64,000 nucleotides of DNA from Pezicula radicicola (taxonomy: Eukaryota; Ascomycota; Leotiomycetes; Helotiales; Dermateaceae), in assembly GCA_003008705.1 (NCBI GenBank), contig PDUO01000030.1:249985-313984 (forward strand), in the 5' to 3' direction. Positions 56,475-64,000 of this stretch are shown here, in pieces. The first letter of the stretch is position 1; the number at the start of each line of letters is the position of its first letter. The notes under the pieces were generated by a model. The model was not told the origin of the DNA and did no database searches. It saw nothing but the letters and a program-made list of their open reading frames with translations. Made by a program: the position numbers and the translations under genes.

Positions 56475-58699
56475 ATGGTTTCAGTCTCGCGATTCGCAGT
56501 GGTGGCAGCATCCCTTTTTACCCTGACTGCAGCACAGACTTTCCAAAGATTGGGTGCATGTCCAAGTAAGGCTGAGCTATCCAACCCCACATACCCCACA
56601 ATCACTGACGTTTATGGGTAGCACTTGGTTGTGTTCTTCCTCCAGACCAGTAGGCCTCTCGTTTTTTCTTCTTCTAGTTTGCCATCAGTTAACAACTCGG
56701 ATAGGACCGATTTCCTCGCTGGACAATACTTTGACATCCGACTGGAGGTACACGCTCCCGTTAATGGCTCCGAGGCAAACGGTGGAATTCCAGACCCAGA
56801 TTTCTCATTCACAATTTCCAAAGCTGGTGAAGTTGCTCAATCTGCGGCCACTTTTTTCAATGTTCCGGAGCCGGATCTTGAGCGCTGGAACTTTACGTGG
56901 TATGAGGATCTTTTCGCACAAGATGCCAAAACCCCTTCCGTGGTCAGGGTAACGTCGAAAGCCTATCGTCGGGTTGCTTTGTATGAGCCTGGAGAGTATG
57001 TCGCAACCTTGAACTACTATAATGGTACACAAACTGTTGCCAACTGGCTCGTACGGCCTCTTCAGCAACAAAAGAAAGCCAAGAACGTGATTCTCTTCAT
57101 TGGTAGGTGAAAACTAAAAACACTCTCATTGTTTTACTCGCTGACAGGTTGATAGGCGATGGAATGACAACAAATATGATCACTGCTGCGAGACTTATCG
57201 GACACAAGAGCATCAATGGAAAATATCAGTCAACGATGCAGATGGATAAATTCCCAGTTTTGGGTCACCAGATGGTACTTCCTTGCCTGCCATCCGACTC
57301 TCGGCATTTCCTTCATGTGACAATAACTGACTTTTCGTAGACCCACTCCCTTGATAGCTACATCACCGATTCCGCCAACAGTGCTTCGGCATTGTACTCC
57401 GGACACAAGAGTACCGTCAACGCGATGGGTGTCTACGCAGACTCAAGTGCTAATCCATTCGACGACCCAAAGGTCGAAACTATCGTTGAGCTTCTCACAC
57501 GCATCTGGGGAAGTGCCATTGGCGTCGTGTCTACTGCGTTCCTTGCAGATGCAACTCCCATTGCCCTAACAGGTCATACCCGCCTACGCAGCCAGTACGG
57601 ACCCCTTATTGATCAAGCTCTTCGAGGTGTCACCAACTACACCTGGACCAATTACACTGGAGCCGATGTCTTCTTTGGCGCCGGAGCCGAGACAGGATTT
57701 ATTGCAAACTCCGTTTCTTACCAGGGCAAAGATTACTATACAGAGTTTGCGAATGAAGGATACACCGTCTCACTCAACAAAACTTCTATGGAAGCAGCTT
57801 CAAACACATCAAAAGCACTCGGTGTATTCTGCACATCCAACCTCCCAGTCTGGCTAGATCGCAACGTCTACACAGACAATCTCAACAAATCCAACGATCC
57901 AACTGGAGCTAAGAAGCCAGCTCTCGATCTACCAGGCCTCAAGGAAATGACTCTCAAAGCCATCGATATCCTGCATACTCGAGGTGGCGAAAAGGGATTC
58001 TTCATGATGTCCGAAGCAGCATCAATAGACAAACAAATGCACGTCCTAGATTACGATCGAGCCCTCGGAGATTTACTAGAACTGGACGATACCGTCAAAG
58101 CAACCATCGAAAAACTAAAGGAAATGGGAGAACTGAACAATACCCTCATAATAGTAACAGCCGATCACGGCCACGGCTTCGACGTTTTCGGTTCCGCCGA
58201 CACAAAATACTTGAGTTCCAAGGAAAACGACCGAGAAAAGCGCAACGCAATCGGAGTATATCAAAACTCAGGACTAAGTCAATACACCGTAACCAACGCC
58301 AGTGTATCCTACAACACAGGAGTAAACTTCCCAGTGAACTGGGATCCAAGATACACACTAGCACAAGGCGTAGGAGCAGCACCAGACCACCGCGAAAACT
58401 ACAAAGTTCATAAATCAGGTTCTCGTGTTCCAGCAACCAATATAACTGGGTTTTCATCTACAGATTACTTTGTTAATCCAACCGATAACACCGATGGTTT
58501 CATTGTCAATGGGACTCTACCAACGAATGAGAATCAAGGTGTTCATAGTTTGACAGACGTACCTGTTTTCGCCATGGGTCCTTGCCAGGAACTCTTTGGT
58601 GGTGTTTATGGAAATATCGATATCTTTTTTAATATGGCTAATTGTCTCGGTCTTGCGAGATCTGATAATGCAACGGGAATTCTAGATTCCAGTAATTAG
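56475..58699 (+). CDS. Secreted alkaline phosphatase
   Basis: Five exons, 56475-56565, 56622-56649, 56705-57102, 57156-57274 and 57341-58699, give 664 residues, including a 28 bp micro-exon. The signal peptide is MVSVSRFAVVAASLFTLTAA. Family marks are FIGDGMTTNMITAARLI (first metal site, split by an intron), the phosphoserine motif YITDSANSASALYSGHK (Ser about 223), GFFMMSEAASIDKQMH and the metal ligands TADHGHGFDVFG. The protein hydrolyses phosphate monoesters outside the cell or at the wall, commonly under phosphate starvation. About 100 residues before the core and a C-terminal FAMGPCQELFGGVYGN are normal for the fungal long form. No lesion seen. Confidence 0.93.
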
Positions 58700-59526
58700 A
58701 AACTTAATGACGATAATGATGGTGGGTGGGACCCGAGTTCTATGTACATATTTATCTATACGAATTATTCATGAAGTTCTTTCCCAATAGCCGCCTAGAT
58801 ACAAACTATATTGACCGAGTTCAGAATTCTAGAAAACGTTATGTACAATATAATAGCCGCAAAAGAGTCTAGAAACTCAATTAATGCACACCAGCTCATC
58901 CCAAACACGTTTTCCACTCCTTCACTCAGGTATACAATACAAGCTTCAAATCAAATTCCGAAAATAAGTAGGTTATTTAAATCAAGTGAGTTGCTCTAAC
59001 CAAGCACCCTTCTCATATAAAACCTCTTACACTCCCACATCATTAATTCCAGACTCACGGTACAAAGCACGGAAACTCAGATAAGCCACACGACCTCGCC
59101 CCAAACACCCTCTCTCCAGCCCTCATCCTATCGTAGGCCTTAATCACCAAATGAACTTAGATAGCTTACTTGTTTCGAACTTGATGTGGAAGTGCATACA
59201 GCATAGTAATCATATTTTCTTTCGCTCATGCTAACGCTGTCTTCCTACCTTATGCATATGAGACTCTAATCATATCTGTAAACTAAAACTTTCGTAGACA
59301 CCTCCAAGTGCAACTCCCTCTTCGTTTCTTGGTAAGATCTAGTACTCCAATCCCTATAAACAACGTACATCAGTACACAACAATAAATAAGAAGTCCTTT
59401 AGAATCTAGTCTTACCCTCATTTTACTTCAAAACGACTTATACCCCCTCTTGCAAACTGTTGACGACAGCAGACCCTCCCAAATTTAGAATCCATTACTC
59501 GTAAGAGCTCCGTTGCTCATGATAGC
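58700..59526. other. Intergenic between convergent genes
   Basis: No gene or RNA recognised. Only 3' flanks are expected here. Confidence 0.5.
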
Positions 59527-60059
59527 TTATTGCTCCCAATGGCTACTGTTTTGACGATCCTTATATAAAACAACATAGTCACGGTCTGAATACTCTACCA
59601 ATTCATACCGAAGTTCAAGGTGACGAGCAATATTGCGGATAATCTGCCGAACCCTAGGAAGCACCATGAATCTTTCGGGGAAAACAAAGGCTTCGCCAGA
59701 ACTACGCAAAAAAACAATCACCGTCTCCCAAATTTCCGCCACTACAGGATTACTAAAATCCAATTCTGGAGGAATGTCTGGAAGAGTTAGAAAAAAGAAG
59801 TCATGAAATGAATTTGGGTTTGATACTTACTCGTTTCACCTCTTTCCAAAGTAAAGGAAGCTGAATTGGTTTCGACATCCCGAACGTTGGATTCATCTTG
59901 TAATTGTTCCGCATCTTCCCCCTCAGTAATCAAGTGATCCGAATCGGTTTCGAGATTTGGAGGGGTGGGTGGCTCCTCATTTTCGTCAATGGTGTTGGCG
60001 GTTGATGTTAATAATGGGAGCGATAAGGTAACATCGTCGTTATCAAATGAAGGATTCAT
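59527..60059 (-). CDS. Small protein with acidic N-terminus and R3H-like C-terminal segment
   Basis: Two exons, 60059-59831 and 59777-59527, joined over a 53 bp intron with a CTAAC branch point; 159 residues. The first 75 residues are acidic and Pro/Thr-rich. The rest is predicted as helix-strand: PPELDFSNPVVAEIWETVIV, EAFVFPERFMVLPRVRQIIR and LEYSDRDYVVLYKDR-like sequence ending at SSHWEQ. The last part resembles an R3H fold (Arg-x3-His region followed by a Tyr/Ser-rich strand), although the invariant His is replaced. R3H domains bind single-stranded nucleic acid. That assignment is weak; the gene itself is well supported. Confidence 0.65.
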
Positions 60060-60806
60060 GTTGGAAAAGACGAGGTTGAAGAAACCAGGTTTGAATCACA
60101 CAGAATTGAGAAAAAATGATTCTATGGTAATATTGATGTATGTTTATTGTTGATGTTGATGTTGTTTGTTGAAAGAGAAGTGAGGAAGGATGAGTTGGGA
60201 GAAGTTACCTATGGTAGAAGGGTAGAGTACGCTAAGCGAGGTGCTCCTTACTCGTTATGCTTGAAGTGTTGTGGTAATTGCTCTCCGTGACGCAAACCGA
60301 GTCAACATATCAACCCGTACCTTCCCTTCATTTAACGCTATTTCCAAAAACACAAAACTCTCAAAGCAAGTCACCACTTGAAAGTTTTCGTCATAGGAAG
60401 AGTGATGACAGGCAAAGTTTCCTATTTAAGAAGATTTAGCATTTGGAGATAATCGCACGAAGAACTCGTGGTGGTATTCGTACAAATTTAATTGTTGATT
60501 TCTTTTTTTACTTGGTTTCGACTTGTTTAGTGCCGATAAGCTAGCTCATCAAATCGCTTAGTTCATAGAACGGACCAACGTAACTCACTTGAATTGAGTA
60601 ACACAACCTTTAGATATGTTTCTCGCTTTAAGTAACTGGCTTGTTCGGCATATCTCCGAGTAGAAGTCCATGATTGATCCCATTGTTTTCTGCGCTGCCT
60701 GCTGTAGATGTGAGTGTGATAGAGAAAAGACCACGAGAACGGGCGTAGCCTTACAGGCAAGCCCGTGCCAGCCGATTCACTTCACCATTTCACAGCAATG
60801 CAGTGA

Positions 60807-60865
60807 ATCTTACCGGGCAGTGTCAGCATCTGGCCAATGAAAGGTTCGACACGTGATGAGAAGTG
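60807..60865. promoter_or_regulatory. Duplicated CCAAT + CACGTG block, copy 1
   Basis: This block contains ACCGGGCAGTG, a CCAATGA box at 60834 and an E-box CACGTG about 15 bp later. It matches 61096-61150 at most positions. The pairing of a CCAAT box with CACGTG at fixed spacing suggests a real promoter module. Confidence 0.5.
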
Positions 60866-61095
60866 ACATCCACCTCTTCCCTCTTCAACGTCTAACGATG
60901 ACGGGAAACATGGTGAAGATGGCTCAGAAATTGTCCGCGCTGCCTAATGTGACGGAGAGAAGAGAACGGCCCCTGTGCAGTCTGACGAAACACACAGCGC
61001 TCTAGCCTCTTTGGTAGTCCGTGGCAATCTAGGGCGCAGAATCTCAAATTATATCCGAGTGCAGCGCGTAAAACGTACAGAGACAGCAGCAGCAA

Positions 61096-61150
61096 ATCTC
61101 ACCGGGCAGTGCCAGCACCTGACCAATGAAAATATCGACACGTGAGAAGT
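61096..61150. promoter_or_regulatory. Duplicated CCAAT + CACGTG block, copy 2
   Basis: Same block as 60807-60865 with the same order and orientation: ACCGGGCAGTG, CCAATGA at 61133, then CACGTG. It lies about 520 bp upstream of the gene at 61669. Confidence 0.5.
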
Positions 61151-61230
61151 ATCGACCCACTCTGGACTTCAAAACCTACTCGAGTAACACAACGATCCCA
61201 GCTTATTGTACTAATCGTTGGCGGCGCTCA

Positions 61231-61270
61231 TCTCCCCTCGTCTCCCCTCGTCTCCCCTCGTCTCCCCTCT
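61231..61270. repeat. Four tandem copies of TCTCCCCTCG
   Basis: A 10 bp unit is repeated four times (the last unit ends in CT), pyrimidine-rich on the plus strand. It lies about 400 bp upstream of the gene at 61669. Confidence 0.9.
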
Positions 61271-61668
61271 TGGTCCCTCGTCGCTGTCACCTCCTGCTGG
61301 TACCGTGGTGTGTGTGACTGGGGGAGGTGCTCGCCCCAAGATCTTCAGGACACCAGAAATTTGTCGCTTAAGCATTAACCCTTGTTAGTTCGGTTCTGAA
61401 TCGCAGCTAGTGGCGTCTCATTGGTTATCGTCACTTGGGGGCCGGGAAAATTTCCGGTTGCTGCTGCACTACTTGGTGTTGGTTGTGTGGGTTGCATGTG
61501 GAAAGATATTCACACTCTCTCAACCACAGCTTCTCATGGCATACCCTCCACTCTTTCTTCTCCAAATATTCTCATCTCAATCCACTGTTGAATTCGCCTT
61601 TCCGCAATCCGCATTCTGTTTATCCTCTTTTTACATCTTCAGAAGAAAAAGCGATTCTACAAGATATC

Positions 61669-62449
61669 ATGCCTCGTAGAAGCACCTCGATCAAGGTAGT
61701 CCATGGAGGGTAAGAATTTTCCTTTCATTAGCCAAGAAAAAGAGAAAACCTTCATTCTGAATTCTCCGTTTCGTTTATTTAACAATCAAACGTCAATCAA
61801 ACTACCTACTCCAATATCAAAACTAATTCTCTATCTACCTTAGCTCTACTAAAAGCAACGAAGAACTCACACATCCCCCGTCCCAAGACAACCTTCACTC
61901 TACAACTTCTCAACAACAACTGTCGATAACCGACGATCATAAAGTCCCATCAACATCAAAGCAAACCCACGATTCGAAAGTATCGAATGATGAAAATGAG
62001 GGGAGTTTTACACAACACAAATGTACATTACTTCTTGGTTGCGGCGCTCAGTTCGACGGCAATGAAGACGAGCGAACGAACGATATATCGTAAGTAAAGT
62101 ACAGAACAATCCAATACAACAAAATTAACTAACACCTCACTTCTCAAGCAACAATACTCCCGCTCCACCTAACCCATCCTCTCTATCCCACTATCACAAC
62201 CACAATCACAACCACAATCACAACCACAACTGCACATCATGCACACGACTCGAACTCTTCATAACCAACAACGAAGCCCCAACATTACACACCACCTCAG
62301 AAATTACTACAATCAATGCTGCGAGAAAATTTATGGCTCTGAAGCTTCAAACACTCGAAAAGAATTTACAAACCGAAGAGAATAGTGGGAGCGAATGTTA
62401 TGTGGATATAAAGAGATTAGAGAACCTTGAAGTGTCTGCTAGAATATAA
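61669..62449 (+). CDS. Member of an unrecognised fungal family (TLLLGCGAQFDG / CTxCTRLELFIT)
   Basis: Three exons, 61669-61709, 61844-62089 and 62149-62449, give 195 residues. The first 110 residues are polar and Gln/Ser/Thr-rich apart from KCTLLLGCGAQFDG. A His/Asn repeat (alternating HN, from a 12 bp tandem DNA repeat near 62193-62230) precedes the second conserved block CTSCTRLELFITNNEA, and the end is a charged helix (ARKFMALKLQTLEKNLQ). The same two blocks and the same exon boundaries occur in the gene at 63388. I recognise no domain. The Cys pairs could bind metal. Function unknown; the shared structure argues both are real genes. Confidence 0.75.
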
Positions 62450-63387
62450 TAAGCGAGGTTGCTCCAACAGGTTGACCAATTCGATGATAATAGGTAAAAT
62501 AGCTACGAATTGACTAATACCTACGTTGAATTGACCAAATCTCTGTATTAATCTATTCGATAAAAATATTTAGTCTATTTGATTTTGCCCTTACCCTTGA
62601 CCTTAGCCTCAGCCTCAGTCTTGATCTCATTTCTCTGCTTCTCATTATTAATAACCTTGTGAACTATATCTATATAACACCATGGTTCTTTTCGATACGT
62701 ATTCTTTGCTATTATAGTCTTCTAATCTAATTAGGCCATTAAATTCTTAAAAAATTGAGGGCTAAGAATACAGTAACCTGCAAGCGAGGACTTATTAGAA
62801 AGCAGTTGATCTGTATAATGCCGTTAATTATCACAGCGCACACAGTCGTAAGAGTACCCTCAGATACACTTTATAGTCGTTACTACAGTTTGATCTAGTG
62901 TTAATTTTCGTATAGGATTAATTGTTGTTTTGCTAGGTCTATGCTAATAATTTTTTATAGGTTATTTGTTTTTATTAATATTTCACTAAACTATGCTGAA
63001 TTAGCTAAATAAGTAACTTAGTTATTCTGGTCTAGTAATATATTGAAGAAAAAAAAAGAGAATTTACTTGACTACCTCTATAAATTGGTCATTTCTTGGG
63101 CTTTTGGTCATTTCTGTCATCGCTCGCTTATTTCTCTCTCACCTCCTGCCAATCAAACCACCAATCTCTTAACTTATTTCCATTTTGATTTTTCCACCGA
63201 CGAATGTTCTATTGAAAATTTTATAACACCAAGTTATATCCGGATATCTTCTATACCTAGACCGTCAACGCCGTATACCCTGTCAACCCCTTAAATATGT
63301 CACCACGCCCATGGCCGCTCGCTTACCATCCTGCCCTACCAACACTTCAAACCCCATCAACACCCACACATCCCCCCAACATCCTAT
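62450..63387. other. Intergenic between convergent paralogues
   Basis: AT-rich, with a TCAGCCTCAGCCT-like minor repeat near 62604-62630. ORF 63043-63294 has no family features and is not called. Confidence 0.5.
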
Positions 63388-63939
63388 TTAATCCCCTTCT
63401 CTCCCTTGAATCTCCCTCTCCAATACTTTTAATTTCATCCGCATACATTTTCTCGAAGAATTAATTTTATTATCCTCCAAGGTCGTATTGTTGGTACTTG
63501 TACGTAGTAGTGGTGACGCTTCGTCGTCTGTGATGAAGAGTTCGAGACGTGTACATGTCATGCAACAATGAGTCCTGGATGGTGGTTGTTGATAGGTTGG
63601 ATTGTTGAGAGCGTTGCTGGATGAGAGTGTTGTGTTAGGTTAGGTTACCTGAGAGGATTGTTTGAGAACCCTTACCCTGGTGTGCCCTTTGTTCCATCCA
63701 CCTCCAAAATCCCATCAAACTGAGTACCATAGCCTAGAATCAAGGTGCTTATGTCGTTTGAAGCAGTCTGCATTGTATCCTCGGGCCCACCCAAGTTTTC
63801 GGCCTGCGTTGACGTTGATGCAGTTCCGTTGGTGCCCGACAAGTCTTGTTGTCCACGAGCTGCTGAATGATTGTTGTCTTGCGAAGAGGAGGCAGCAGGA
63901 GAGTGGGAGGTTAATGGAGCTTTGTTGCTTTTGTCGGAG
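63388..63939 (-). CDS. Paralogue of the 61669 gene, 5' end outside window
   Basis: Two exons are visible, 63939-63676 and 63616-63388; the acceptor ATTATCAACAG just before 63939 shows that a first exon lies beyond position 64000. It parallels the gene at 61669: SSDKSNKAPLTS near the exon start (compare STKSNEELTH), the block STLILGYGTQFDG, a phase-2 intron followed by AAC, the block CCMTCTRLELFITDDEA and a basic C-terminal helix (SRKCMRMKLKVLEREIQ). The His/Asn repeat is missing here. The pair is arranged tail to tail. Function unknown. Confidence 0.72.
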
Positions 63940-64000
63940 CTGTTGATAATTGGGATCAGTCCTGATATCCGAGTATGCAAGTACTTGTCGACCAAGGGAG
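63940..64000 (-). other. Intron of the right-edge gene
   Basis: Minus-strand sequence ending in the acceptor of exon 2. An open frame continues through part of it, but the exon boundary shared with the paralogue places it in an intron. Confidence 0.45.

Larger units (their letters stand above)
60060..61668. other. Divergent upstream region with duplicated motif block
   Basis: Between the 59527 gene (-) and the 61669 gene (+). It contains two copies of a 55-60 bp block (listed separately) and a 10 bp minisatellite. Short ORFs overlapping these are not supported. Confidence 0.5.

Noticed and set aside
62193..62230. 12 bp tandem CACAACCACAAT units considered as a CRISPR-like or satellite array
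   Set aside because: The units lie inside an exon and encode the His/Asn repeat of the 61669 gene; no spacers exist.

Overview
The window is nuclear DNA of a filamentous ascomycete (Pezizomycotina; Leotiomycetes is my guess from protein style, not proven). Evidence: short GT-AG introns of about 47-150 bp with CTAAC-like branch points, a fungal anaphase-promoting complex subunit 1 (BimE/Apc1), a dispersed 5S rRNA gene, fungal NACHT/ankyrin receptors, HeLo-domain genes, and secreted GH5 and GH16 enzymes. For the intact multi-exon genes I placed splice sites by eye; the summed exon lengths are divisible by three and the spliced frames stay open.

Layout. 0-1.1 kb: 3'-truncated carotenoid/stilbene oxygenase. 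1.1-6.3 kb: gene-poor AT-rich DNA with inverted repeats. 6.3-8.9 kb: FAD monooxygenase fused to a multi-pass membrane domain. 9.4-13.9 kb: a cell-death-type locus in ruins: the C-terminal half of a HET-S-like HeLo protein with amyloid-type motifs (+), an RS-rich unknown protein (-), a metacaspase pseudogene whose catalytic Cys is Tyr (+), and the N-terminal half of a HeLo domain (-). The two halves sit as if a 4.2 kb inversion had split one gene. 16.9-22.8 kb: APC1. 24.0-25.9 kb: allantoate-permease-type MFS transporter. 26.6-35.2 kb: a winged-helix/ankyrin protein lacking its NTPase, then a complete hydrolase-NACHT-ankyrin NLR of 1433 residues. A decayed 5S copy lies between them and an intact 5S gene follows at 36.4 kb. 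37.9-39.6 kb: 14-TM drug-efflux MFS. 40.5-41.3 kb: DJ-1/Hsp31 protein. 42.0-43.8 kb: membrane-anchored alpha/beta-hydrolase-like protein. 45.5-46.8 kb: GH5 glucanase. 47.0-49.2 kb: SAP-domain protein with four repeats of an unnamed module. 49.5-50.1 kb: nested foldback element containing a MITE. 50.4 kb: small secreted protein. 51.7-52.9 kb: GH16 glucanase with a GC-AG intron. 53.2-54.1 kb: NmrA-like gene with an internal deletion. 54.7-55.4 kb: three-module Cys-rich gene. 56.5-58.7 kb: secreted alkaline phosphatase. 59.5-60.1 kb: small protein with R3H-like tail. 61.7-64 kb: a convergent pair of paralogues of an unrecognised family, the second cut by the right edge.

How they fit together: housekeeping genes (APC1, DJ-1), extracellular nutrition genes (GH5, GH16, phosphatase, transporters) and an accessory block. 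The most interesting theme is the 9-35 kb stretch, where HeLo, metacaspase and NLR genes, all linked in fungi to non-self recognition and regulated cell death, lie close together with several visibly broken while the large NLR stays intact.
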